From contig NZ_AP025518.1 of the NCBI RefSeq assembly GCF_022179545.1, forward strand, positions 1,674,001 to 1,738,000: DNA of 64,000 bases, given 5' to 3'. Positions 16,391-24,066 of this stretch are shown here, one piece after another. This DNA comes from Mycolicibacterium fortuitum subsp. fortuitum (GTDB taxonomy: Bacteria; Actinomycetota; Actinomycetes; Mycobacteriales; Mycobacteriaceae). The notes beneath the pieces were generated by a model. That model ran no database searches, had not been told where the DNA came from, and saw only the letters and a list, made by a program, of their open reading frames with translations. Positions within the stretch are counted from its first letter, which is position 1; each line of letters begins with the position of its first letter. Position numbers and translations under genes: made by a program.

Positions 16391-18268
16391 ATGTGTGGAA
16401 TCGTCGGCTACGTCGGGGCGCGCCCGGCCCGCGGCATCGTGGTCGACGCGCTGCGCCGCATGGAATACCGGGGCTACGACTCCGCGGGAATCGCCTTGAT
16501 CGACGGCAACGGCGGGTTGACGGTACGGCGCCGCGCCGGCCGGCTGGCCAACCTGGAGACCGCTCTCGCCGAGACCGATGACGGCATCCTGACCGGCACG
16601 ACCGGCCTCGGCCACACCCGGTGGGCCACCCACGGTCGCCCCACCGACCGCAACGCCCACCCACACCGTGACGCCGCGGCCAAGATCGCCGTCGTCCACA
16701 ACGGCATCATCGAGAACTTCGCCGTCCTGCGCGCCGAGCTCGAAGCGGCCGGGGTGGAATTCGCCAGTGATACAGACTCCGAGGTGGCCGTGCACCTGGT
16801 GGCCCGTCAGTACGCCAGCGGGGACACCGCCGGAGACTTCCCGGCCTCCGTTCTGGCTGTGCTGCAGCGCCTGGAAGGGCACTTCACCCTGGTGTTCGCC
16901 AACGCCGACGACCCGGGCACCATCGTGGCCGCGCGTCGGTCCACCCCGCTGGTCGTCGGCATCGGTGACGGCGAGATGTTCGTCGGTTCCGATGTGGCGG
17001 CGTTCATCGAGCACACCCGGCAAGCCGTGGAGCTCGGTCAGGACCAGGCGGTGGTGCTGACCGCGGACGGCTACCGCATCACCGACTTCTTCGGCCGCGA
17101 CGATCTGCAGACCGGCCGCGACTACCGGGAATTCCACATCGACTGGGATCTCGACGCCGCCGAAAAGGGTGGCTACGACTACTTCATGCTCAAGGAGATC
17201 GCCGAGCAGCCCGCCGCGGTCGCCGACACCCTGCTCGGACATTTCGTCGACGGCCACATCGTGCTGGACGAGCAGCGGTTGAGCGATCAAGAGCTTCGCG
17301 AGATCGACAAGGTCTTCATCGTCGCCTGTGGCACCGCGTACCACTCGGGCCTGCTGGCCAAATACGCCATCGAGCACTGGACCAGGCTGCCCGTCGAGGT
17401 CGAACTGGCCAGCGAGTTCCGCTACCGCGACCCGGTGCTGGACCGCAGCACCCTGGTGATCGCCATCTCACAGTCCGGCGAGACCGCCGACACGCTGGAA
17501 GCGGTGCGGCACGCCAAGACGCAGAAGGCCAAGGTGCTGGCGATCTGCAACACCAACGGCAGCCAGATCCCGCGCGAAGCCGACGCGGTGCTCTACACCC
17601 GGGCCGGGCCGGAGATCGGCGTGGCCGCCACCAAGACGTTCCTGGCCCAGATCGCCGCGAACTATCTGGTGGGGCTGGCCCTGGCGCAGGCCCGCGGGAC
17701 CAAGTACCCCGACGAGGTCGAGCGCGAGTACAACGATCTGGAGGCCATGCCGGATCTGATCGCGCGGGTGCTGGCCGGCATCGAGTCGGTGGGGCAGTTG
17801 GCGCAGCGGTTCGCCAAGTCGCCCACGGTGCTGTTCCTCGGCCGCCACGTCGGTTACCCGGTCGCGCTGGAGGGTGCGCTCAAGCTCAAGGAGCTGGCCT
17901 ACATGCACGCCGAGGGCTTCGCCGCCGGCGAGCTCAAGCACGGCCCGATCGCCCTGATCGACGACGACCTGCCGGTGATCGTGGTGATGCCCTCGCCCAA
18001 GAACGCGCAGATGCTGCACGCCAAGCTGCTGTCCAACATCCGGGAGATCCAGGCCCGCGGCGCGGTGACCATCGTGATCGCCGAGGAGGGCGACGACACG
18101 GTGCGGCCCTACGCCGACCACCTCATCGAGATCCCGGCGGTGTCGACGCTTTTCCAGCCGCTGCTGTCGACCATCCCGCTGCAGGTGTTCGCGGCCGGGG
18201 TAGCCCGCGCCCGCGGATATGACGTCGACAAGCCGCGCAATTTGGCGAAGTCGGTCACGGTCGAATAG
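16391..18268 (+). CDS. glmS: Glutamine-fructose-6-phosphate aminotransferase (isomerising)
   Basis: 625 residues. The start at 16391 gives MCGIVGYVG, exposing the catalytic N-terminal Cys after Met removal; longer in-frame starts would bury it. N-terminal glutaminase: GYDSAGIA, TRWATHGRP and HNGIIENF. Two SIS sugar-isomerase domains follow (VACGTAYHSG, SQSGETADT), and the C-terminus ends KSVTVE as expected. It makes glucosamine-6-phosphate, the first step toward UDP-GlcNAc for peptidoglycan. Length and motifs are fully canonical. Confidence 0.98.
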   Translation: MCGIVGYVGARPARGIVVDALRRMEYRGYDSAGIALIDGNGGLTVRRRAGRLANLETALAETDDGILTGTTGLGHTRWATHGRPTDRNAHPHRDAAAKIAVVHNGIIENFAVLRAELEAAGVEFASDTDSEVAVHLVARQYASGDTAGDFPASVLAVLQRLEGHFTLVFANADDPGTIVAARRSTPLVVGIGDGEMFVGSDVAAFIEHTRQAVELGQDQAVVLTADGYRITDFFGRDDLQTGRDYREFHIDWDLDAAEKGGYDYFMLKEIAEQPAAVADTLLGHFVDGHIVLDEQRLSDQELREIDKVFIVACGTAYHSGLLAKYAIEHWTRLPVEVELASEFRYRDPVLDRSTLVIAISQSGETADTLEAVRHAKTQKAKVLAICNTNGSQIPREADAVLYTRAGPEIGVAATKTFLAQIAANYLVGLALAQARGTKYPDEVEREYNDLEAMPDLIARVLAGIESVGQLAQRFAKSPTVLFLGRHVGYPVALEGALKLKELAYMHAEGFAAGELKHGPIALIDDDLPVIVVMPSPKNAQMLHAKLLSNIREIQARGAVTIVIAEEGDDTVRPYADHLIEIPAVSTLFQPLLSTIPLQVFAAGVARARGYDVDKPRNLAKSVTVE

Positions 18269-18316
18269 GGCTGCCCCTCGAATGTCGGCGTTGACGTCGG
18301 TGACGGGGTTGCCCTG

Positions 18317-19249
18317 ATGGACCTACGTGTACCCACGGTCAACATCGCCGGACGCTGGGATCACAGCAGGCTGGGTGCTTTCGTCTCCGAATCGGCGTTC
18401 GAGCATTTTCTGGCCGCCTACCGGGCGGGGATGGCGGCCTTGCCGCCCTTCGAACTCTTCGACGTATCAACCTCATTCGGCACCGTGCGGGCCTACCGGT
18501 TCGCCGGGCCCGACATCGGCGCCCCGGCGGTGTTGTTGCCCGGTCGCAACGCATCGACGCCGATGTACCTGACAAACCTCGGGCCGTTGTTGGCGCATCG
18601 CACCGTGTACGGCATCGATCTGCTCGGTGAGGCCGGCCTTTCGGTCCAGCACAAGAGGATTCGCGATGCCCGCGACCAGGCCCAGTGGCTCGACGAGGCG
18701 CTGGCCGGTCTCGGTGTGGAACAGGCGCATCTGCTCGGGGTGTCGATCGGCGGCTGGACCGCCGTCAACGCTGCGGTGCACCGGCACGGACGGATCGCGT
18801 CGCTGACCCTGCTCGATCCGGTGTTCACCTTCACCGCTGTCCCCGCCAAGGCCATTCTGGCCTCGGTGGCATTGTTCGCGCCGGGTGTGCCGGAACGCTG
18901 GCGGCAGCGGGTGCACAGTTGGATCGCGGGCGGCGCCGATGTGGGGGACGCCGAGATCGAATCAGCGCTGATCGACGCCGGAGCAAAGGATTTCACGCTA
19001 CGGACACCGATGCCGAAACGGTTCACAGATGACCAGTTGCGCAGCCTCGCCGTGCCGGTGCTGGCGCTGATCGCGGGCCGCAGCGTCATGCTCGACCCGC
19101 GACGCGCCGTGGCACGGGCACGACAGTTACTGGTACACGGTCAGATCGAACTGTGGTCCGACGCTTCGCACGCCGTCAACGGTGAGTACCCGCAAGAGAT
19201 TGCGCAGCGGGCGGGCCGCTTCTGGGACGAGGTCGACGGCCGAGACTGA
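18317..19249 (+). CDS. Alpha/beta hydrolase
   Basis: 310 residues of the alpha/beta-hydrolase fold. Oxyanion region VLLPGRNAS, nucleophile elbow LLGVSIGGWTAVNA (Ser intact), acid region VLALIAGRSVMLDPRRA and a C-terminal His in SDASHAVNGEYP complete a catalytic triad. It lies 48 nt downstream of glmS on the same strand. No membrane segment or signal peptide. The substrate cannot be read from the sequence. Confidence 0.85.
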   Translation: MDLRVPTVNIAGRWDHSRLGAFVSESAFEHFLAAYRAGMAALPPFELFDVSTSFGTVRAYRFAGPDIGAPAVLLPGRNASTPMYLTNLGPLLAHRTVYGIDLLGEAGLSVQHKRIRDARDQAQWLDEALAGLGVEQAHLLGVSIGGWTAVNAAVHRHGRIASLTLLDPVFTFTAVPAKAILASVALFAPGVPERWRQRVHSWIAGGADVGDAEIESALIDAGAKDFTLRTPMPKRFTDDQLRSLAVPVLALIAGRSVMLDPRRAVARARQLLVHGQIELWSDASHAVNGEYPQEIAQRAGRFWDEVDGRD

Positions 19250-19250
19250 G

Positions 19251-19922
19251 TCAATACAGCTCGTTCTGGTAGTGGTCGTCGATCACCGCGTGAAGCGAGC
19301 CGGCCAGGTCGCCCAGCTTCTCGGCCATCTTCGCCGCGCTCTCGGTGATCGAGAGCGTGTAGAAGTCCCCGCCCAACGTCACGGCTTCGGCCAGTCCCCG
19401 GCTGTCACCTTCCCACAGCTTGGCCCGGATCACGGCCTTACCGCATTGCCCGAACACTTCGCGAATACGCACGATCGTGGCCAGCACCGCGGGTTTGCCG
19501 TCGGCGCTGAGCATCTCGAGCAATTCGGGGTCGTCGGTGACGAAGGCGTCGCCGTTGACCCGGATCACCTCGCGGATGCCCGGCACGAAGAACACCAGCC
19601 CCACCGCGGGATGCTTGGTGATGTTCTCGTGGGAGTCGGCGAGCTTGTTGCCCGGCCGGTCGGGGATGGCGAGCGTCCACGGATCGAGGATCCGCACGGA
19701 GCCCGGTGGGTCACCTCGCGGGCTGGTGTCCAATTGACCGTCGGCGCCCACGGTGGCCATGCAGAAGAACGGGCTGTGCGCGATGAACCGAGCCGAGAAC
19801 TCGCCGAGTTTCGGCTCCTTCTTCTCCGCGATGAACCGTTCGGGGTGCCCGACGATCTCCCTGATGCGCTCCATCGAGACGGGGGAATACGAGTCCGCGG
19901 CTGTGCCTGTCGTTTTGATCAT
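19251..19922 (-). CDS. Pyridoxamine 5'-phosphate oxidase-fold flavin-binding protein
   Basis: 223 residues; the ATG at 19922 follows GGAAGG in GAAGGAACCCC. The split-barrel flavin fold is suggested by FFCMATVGADGQLDTSPRGD, LAIPDRPGNKLADSHENI and VGLVFFVPGIREVIRVNGDAFV. This pattern is characteristic of a PNPOx-like group often annotated as FMN-binding and unrelated to vitamin B6. It lies 10 nt downstream of the second PDR reductase, so the two are probably one operon and may exchange electrons. Substrate unknown. Confidence 0.85.
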   Translation of the reverse strand: MIKTTGTAADSYSPVSMERIREIVGHPERFIAEKKEPKLGEFSARFIAHSPFFCMATVGADGQLDTSPRGDPPGSVRILDPWTLAIPDRPGNKLADSHENITKHPAVGLVFFVPGIREVIRVNGDAFVTDDPELLEMLSADGKPAVLATIVRIREVFGQCGKAVIRAKLWEGDSRGLAEAVTLGGDFYTLSITESAAKMAEKLGDLAGSLHAVIDDHYQNELY

Positions 19923-19932
19923 CGGGGTTCCT

Positions 19933-20892
19933 TCACACGTCGAGAACGAGTCGCGGAGTGTTCGCGCGGGAAACGCAGACGAACATGCGGTCGTTGGCGG
20001 CCCGCTCGGACTCAGAGAGGATGTCGTCGCGGTGGTCGGGCACGCCCTCGATGACGGTGGTCTCGCAGGCCCCACAGATGCCTGATCGGCACGACGACGG
20101 CACGTTTACGCCGGCGCCTTCGAGCGCGCTGAGAATGCTCTGGCCCGCTTCGACATTGACGGTCGTGCCCGAGGCCGCACATACCACCTCGACCGGCTTC
20201 TCTTCGGCGGTCGAGGTCCGTTTACGCGGCTTGAAGCGCTCGAGATGCAGACTGTCCGCAGGCCAGTGTTCGGTGGCGTCCTGCAGCGCCGACAGCAGTG
20301 CGGGCGGGCCGCAGGCGTAGATCTTCGCCCCGGGCCGAACCTCGGCGAAGTGCTGGCTCAGGGGGATGCGACCGTCGGCGTCAGAGGCGTAGAAGCTCAC
20401 TCGCGTTCCGTATCCGCGGAGTTCGTCGGAGAACGGCATCGAGGTCGCGGTGTGCCCGCCGTAGAGCAATGTCCAGTCCAGACCCCAGGATTCGGCTTGA
20501 CGGATCATCGGGAGGATGGGTGTGATCCCGATGCCGCCGGCCACGAACACATATGAGGCGGCCCGATGTAGCTCGAAGGTGTTCCGCACCCCGGCGACCG
20601 TGAGTTGTTGTCCTGGGCGCAGAAATGCGTGCACGTACTCCGAGCCGCCGCGGCTGGTGCGTTCCCGCCGGACCCCGATGCGGTAGTACGACCGCTCACC
20701 GACCGGCCCGCACAACGAGTACTGGCGCTGGATACCGGTCGGCAGGACCAGGTCGATGTGCGCACCGGGCTCCCATGCCGGCAGTAACCCGCCGGCACGC
20801 GGCTGCAGTTGCACGGACACCACGCCGTCGGCCTCCCATCGAAGTTGGCGTACGGCGACGCCGATGCCCTCGGCTGCCAGTTCACGTCTCAC
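19933..20892 (-). CDS. PDR/VanB-family oxidoreductase, second copy
   Basis: 319 residues, the same length and layout as the enzyme at 50-1009. Flavin motif RQYSLCGPVGERSYYRIGV, nucleotide motif AGGIGITPILPM, then a C-terminal [2Fe-2S] domain with Cys268, Cys273, Cys276 and Cys306 (SCRSGICGACE and FVCVSR). It transfers electrons from NAD(P)H to an oxygenase. The only coupled neighbour is the PNPOx-fold protein downstream; no terminal oxygenase is adjacent, so the partner is either that protein or encoded elsewhere. Expression is probably controlled by the divergent TetR through the operators between them. Confidence 0.92.
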   Translation of the reverse strand: MRRELAAEGIGVAVRQLRWEADGVVSVQLQPRAGGLLPAWEPGAHIDLVLPTGIQRQYSLCGPVGERSYYRIGVRRERTSRGGSEYVHAFLRPGQQLTVAGVRNTFELHRAASYVFVAGGIGITPILPMIRQAESWGLDWTLLYGGHTATSMPFSDELRGYGTRVSFYASDADGRIPLSQHFAEVRPGAKIYACGPPALLSALQDATEHWPADSLHLERFKPRKRTSTAEEKPVEVVCAASGTTVNVEAGQSILSALEGAGVNVPSSCRSGICGACETTVIEGVPDHRDDILSESERAANDRMFVCVSRANTPRLVLDV

Positions 20893-20909
20893 GCCGCGCC
20901 CTCCTTCCT

Positions 20910-20926
20910 GATTAACAATGTTAATC
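20910..20926. promoter_or_regulatory. Probable TetR operator 1 (17-bp palindrome)
   Basis: GATTAACAATGTTAATC, a perfect 8-bp inverted repeat around one central base, lies 18 nt upstream of the PDR reductase start and 33 nt upstream of the TetR gene. It is AT-rich against a GC-rich background and shares its half-site with the second palindrome nearby, which is how an autoregulated divergent TetR site usually looks. Confidence 0.75.
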
Positions 20927-20945
20927 CCAGTTCAGAGGGTAGTGA

Positions 20946-20956
20946 TAACGTTGTTA
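20946..20956. promoter_or_regulatory. Probable TetR operator 2
   Basis: TAAC-GTT-GTTA inside GATAACGTTGTTAACG, directly abutting the GTG start of the TetR gene. It resembles operator 1, and their centres are about 33 bp apart, roughly three helical turns, so two dimers could bind the same DNA face. Position over the start codon fits autorepression. Confidence 0.65.
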
Positions 20957-20958
20957 AC

Positions 20959-21609
20959 GTGTCAACCGCCTCGACTGGCCACGATCGGGTGGCGCTGGCG
21001 AATCTGTCGGTGGACCGTGTGGTCGGAGAAGCTCTGGCGCTGGTCAACGAGGGTGGACTGGAATCGCTGACCATGCGCCGGCTGGCTGACAGGCTGCGAG
21101 CCCACCTCCCGACGATCTACCGACTGGTCGACGGCAAGGACGCCCTCATCGACGAGATGGCGGAGACGATCCTGGCGAAGGCACTCGAAAACGCTCACGT
21201 CGACGACCCGCAGTGGGCACAACGCGTCAAAAGCCTTGCCTCCGGGCTGCGTTCGGCACTATTGGCTCAGCGGGACGGAGCCCGCATCGTCGGCGGCAAC
21301 TATGCGGCAAAGCGGGCCAACCTCACCTTCGTCGACACGCTCGTCGGAAGTATCCAGGCCGGCGGTCTCGCCCGGGAAAACGCGCTGTGGGCTGCCAGCT
21401 CACTCTTCTGCTACGTCCTCGGTGAAGTCCTCGAACAGCAGGGCGCCGCCGGCGGTGAGACCGAGACGCTCGAAAGTGTGGTCCGCGCTGGGGATTACCC
21501 GCACCTGGCGTCCAGTCCCGTCGAGCACTTGCTCGACTTCGACGCGCGATTCGAGTTCGGGTTGAACCTGCTCATGTCGGGCATGCGTTCCGGTGACTCT
21601 TCTGCGTGA
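20959..21609 (+). CDS. TetR-family transcriptional regulator
   Basis: 216 residues from a GTG at 20959; longer in-frame starts run through the operator region. The N-terminal helix-turn-helix shows ALVNEGGLESLTMRRLADRL and LPTIYRLVDGKDALIDEMAE, and the C-terminal half resembles the TetR_C ligand domain (LLDFDARFEFGLNLLMSGM). Divergent from the PDR reductase/PNPOx operon, with two palindromes between, so it is probably that operon's repressor. Its 3' end overlaps the convergent EamA gene by 115 nt. Confidence 0.9.
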   Translation: MSTASTGHDRVALANLSVDRVVGEALALVNEGGLESLTMRRLADRLRAHLPTIYRLVDGKDALIDEMAETILAKALENAHVDDPQWAQRVKSLASGLRSALLAQRDGARIVGGNYAAKRANLTFVDTLVGSIQAGGLARENALWAASSLFCYVLGEVLEQQGAAGGETETLESVVRAGDYPHLASSPVEHLLDFDARFEFGLNLLMSGMRSGDSSA

Positions 21610-22478
21610 CCGGCGGCGCCGTTGTCGCTCAGTCCCAGTGCCAGCCCGCAGGCGATCAGGCCGACGCCGGCCCACACCGCTGCGGCGGGAAGCGCCCCGG
21701 TGACGGGTATGCCGATCGCCGCGGCCGCGACCGGAGCCACTCCGGTCAACAACCCGGCTCGTCCGGCGCCCAGCGTCCGCACGCAGGTGTACCAGAGCAC
21801 GAACGCGATCGCCGTCACTCCGACAGCCAGGTAGCCGATCGCCAGGATCTCTGAGATGCCGAAACTGCTTGCCGCTCTCCATCCTTCGGTGACCAACGCG
21901 AGCACCGCGAACATCGCGGCGGCCATCCAGGTGGTGTGCACCGAAACTCCCGCTGGACCGTGTGAACCGAGCACCGGCACAGCCAGCAACGTGAATCCTG
22001 CCTCGCAGGCGAATACCACCGTGGCCCAGAACAATCCGATTCCGTCCGCCCGTCCCAGCCCTTCCACGACCACCGCTCCGACGCTGACCACGACCGCCGC
22101 GGCCAGCAACCGGCTGCGCGGCCGGTGGCCTTCCAGCAGCGGCCCCATCGTCGCGAGCGCGACCGGCACGCATGCCACCGCGACCGCCAGCACCGCCGGT
22201 TCGGCATGGCGTGATCCGTGCACCAGGGCCACGTTGAACAGCACCAGGCCGCTCACGGTCACGCTCAGCAGCCACAGCCATTCGGAACCCCTGGGGCGGC
22301 GCAAGGATTGGCCGGTGACCCGGGCCCACGCGAGCAACAACGCGCACGCCACGGCGTAGCGCACTGCCTGCGCGGTGTGTAGGGGCGCGTCGGCGAGCAC
22401 GCCCGAAACGGCCACACTGCCACCGACGAAGGTCATGCCGAGTGCGCCGGACAAGCCGGCTCGGGTGGGGCTGGACAT
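21495..22478 (-). CDS. EamA/DMT-family transporter
   Basis: 327 residues with about ten hydrophobic helices in two EamA repeats (for example LLLAWARVTGQSL, VLFNVALVHGSRHAEPAVLA, WMAAAMFAVLALVTEGW, AAVWAGVGLIACGLALGLSD). It belongs to the drug/metabolite exporters that resemble RhtA/YdeD. The last 45 residues are polar and extend into the antisense of the TetR gene, giving a 115-nt convergent overlap; this tail may reflect loss of an earlier stop codon. The gene is divergent from a MocR-type regulator, a common arrangement in which the exporter is the regulated target. Confidence 0.88.
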   Translation of the reverse strand: MSSPTRAGLSGALGMTFVGGSVAVSGVLADAPLHTAQAVRYAVACALLLAWARVTGQSLRRPRGSEWLWLLSVTVSGLVLFNVALVHGSRHAEPAVLAVAVACVPVALATMGPLLEGHRPRSRLLAAAVVVSVGAVVVEGLGRADGIGLFWATVVFACEAGFTLLAVPVLGSHGPAGVSVHTTWMAAAMFAVLALVTEGWRAASSFGISEILAIGYLAVGVTAIAFVLWYTCVRTLGAGRAGLLTGVAPVAAAAIGIPVTGALPAAAVWAGVGLIACGLALGLSDNGAAGHAEESPERMPDMSRFNPNSNRASKSSKCSTGLDARCG

Positions 22479-22501
22479 GTACCCATGCTGACGCCAACAT
22501 G

Positions 22502-22528
22502 GTCCAACCAGTAGAACCAAGTTTGGAC
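22502..22528. promoter_or_regulatory. Candidate MocR operator between EamA and MocR genes
   Basis: The 57-nt intergenic gap contains GTCCAA and its inverted partner TTGGAC separated by 15 nt, plus two AACCA direct repeats between them. MocR regulators typically bind such direct or inverted repeats near their own start. The assignment rests only on position and symmetry. Confidence 0.4.
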
Positions 22529-22535
22529 ATCTGTC

Positions 22536-23942
22536 ATGGACCAAAATGCGGGGGCGGACTTCCTGCAGCTCGACCCGTCGACTGCTCCGGCACGCGGGCT
22601 CACCAACTGGCTCGCGGATGCCCTGCGCACTGCGATCGCAGACGGGAGGCTGTCCTCGGGCACCCGGCTTCCACCGACCAGGGTGTTGGCCGCAGAACTG
22701 GCGATATCGCGCGGGGTAGTCGTCGAGGCCTATCGGCGGCTGGCGGACGAAGGTCTGGTCGGCGGGCACGCGGGTGGCGGCACCCAGGTGCTGACGCAGC
22801 CGGTCCGGCCGCCCCGGGCTGAACCCCTGACGTCGCTGGTGGCGCGTCTGCCCCGGCCCCGACTGCCGATCGGTGAGGGCATCGACCTGTCGCCGGGCGT
22901 GCCCGATCTGTCGGCATTTCCGCGCAGCACCTGGCTGCGTGCCGAACGTGCGGTGCTGGCCGAGGCCTCGCCCGACGACCTCGGTTACGGTGATCCCCGG
23001 GGCCATCCGCGGTTACGGGCCGCACTCGCCCCGTGGCTCGGCAGGACTCGCGGACTGCGCGTCGCTCCCGACGACATCCTGGTGGTTGCGGGTGTCGCCC
23101 AGGCCGTCGCATTGCTCGCCCAGCAGTTGCGCGGCGAAGGCCTGGACACGATCGCCGTCGAGGACCCTGGTTCGCGCGGGGCCGTCGACGAACTCGAGCA
23201 TTGGGGTCTGCATCCGGTGCCCGTCCCCGTCGACGACGACGGAATTCTCGTCACCGAACTCGCCGCCAGCGGCGCACCGACTGTCTTCCTGACCCCGGCG
23301 CATCAGTTCCCGACGGGTGTGGTGCTGGGTCCGCATCGGCGCCGCGAGCTGCTGGAATGGGACGGCGCTCTGATCATCGAGGACGACTACGACGCCGAAT
23401 ACCGTTACGACCGAGCACCTGTTCCGGCCATGCACGCTTCAGCGCCCGATCGCATCGCCTACGCCGGGAGCACCTCGAAGAGCCTGGCGCCCGCGCTGCG
23501 GCTGGGTTGGGTGATCGCGCCCCCGCGACGCCATCCCGAGCTGGTGGCGGCCAAACATGCCACCGACCTCGGCAGCCCGACCGTGCCGCAACTGGTGCTC
23601 GCGCGACTACTCGAATCTGGTGAGTACGACCGGCACGTCCGGTTGGTACGCACGCGGCACCGGGCACGGCGTGACGCACTGCTGGACGCGTTGACTGCGG
23701 TGATGCCCGCCGCGAGGGTGAGCGGTGTCGCCGCGGGCCTACACCTACTTGTCACGTTGCCCGACGACGTCGATGACGCGGCGCTGGCCGACGATCTGCG
23801 TGACGCCGGTGTGCTCGTGCATCCCGTGTCGTGGCACCGGCGGCTACCCGGACCGCCCGGCCTGGTTCTCGGTTACGCATCGCATCCTCCCGACCGGTTG
23901 CGCGAGGCCGCGGCGACGATCGCGCGGATCACACGAAAGTGA
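22536..23942 (+). CDS. MocR/PdxR-type regulator (GntR helix-turn-helix fused to aminotransferase fold)
   Basis: 468 residues. Residues about 25-85 form a GntR winged helix (LSSGTRLPPTRVLAAELAIS, VVVEAYRRLADEGLVGGHAGGG). The remainder is a fold-type I aminotransferase domain with LGYGDPRGHPRLRAAL, TPAHQFPTGVVL, EDDYDAEYRYD and the PLP-lysine region YAGSTSKSLAPALRLGW. Such proteins use PLP or a PLP adduct as effector. The divergent EamA transporter is the likely target; PdxR itself controls pyridoxal synthesis, but no pdx genes are here. Confidence 0.92.
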   Translation: MDQNAGADFLQLDPSTAPARGLTNWLADALRTAIADGRLSSGTRLPPTRVLAAELAISRGVVVEAYRRLADEGLVGGHAGGGTQVLTQPVRPPRAEPLTSLVARLPRPRLPIGEGIDLSPGVPDLSAFPRSTWLRAERAVLAEASPDDLGYGDPRGHPRLRAALAPWLGRTRGLRVAPDDILVVAGVAQAVALLAQQLRGEGLDTIAVEDPGSRGAVDELEHWGLHPVPVPVDDDGILVTELAASGAPTVFLTPAHQFPTGVVLGPHRRRELLEWDGALIIEDDYDAEYRYDRAPVPAMHASAPDRIAYAGSTSKSLAPALRLGWVIAPPRRHPELVAAKHATDLGSPTVPQLVLARLLESGEYDRHVRLVRTRHRARRDALLDALTAVMPAARVSGVAAGLHLLVTLPDDVDDAALADDLRDAGVLVHPVSWHRRLPGPPGLVLGYASHPPDRLREAAATIARITRK

Positions 23943-23992
23943 CGCAGCGGTCGCTGCCGAGACTCGGTAGCAGCCATGACGTCACTTTCGTG
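23932..23992. terminator. Large nested inverted repeat between MocR gene and nnr
   Basis: Perfect 13-bp arms CACGAAAGTGACG (23932-23944) and CGTCACTTTCGTG (23980-23992) enclose a 35-nt loop that itself folds (GCTGCCGAG / CTCGGTAGC). The left arm contains the MocR stop codon. The structure could end MocR transcription or act on nnr transcripts. No T-run follows; mycobacterial terminators often lack one. Confidence 0.5.
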
Positions 23993-24066
23993 CCCACGCC
24001 GAGCAAACACACGTAACCTGTTGGCGCGCGGCAAAGTCGACGATACATCGAGCGGAACGGGAGCTG

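Noticed and set aside
16376..17377. 333-codon minus-strand frame opposite glmS
   Set aside because: glmS is canonical in this region; the antisense frame shows no domain.
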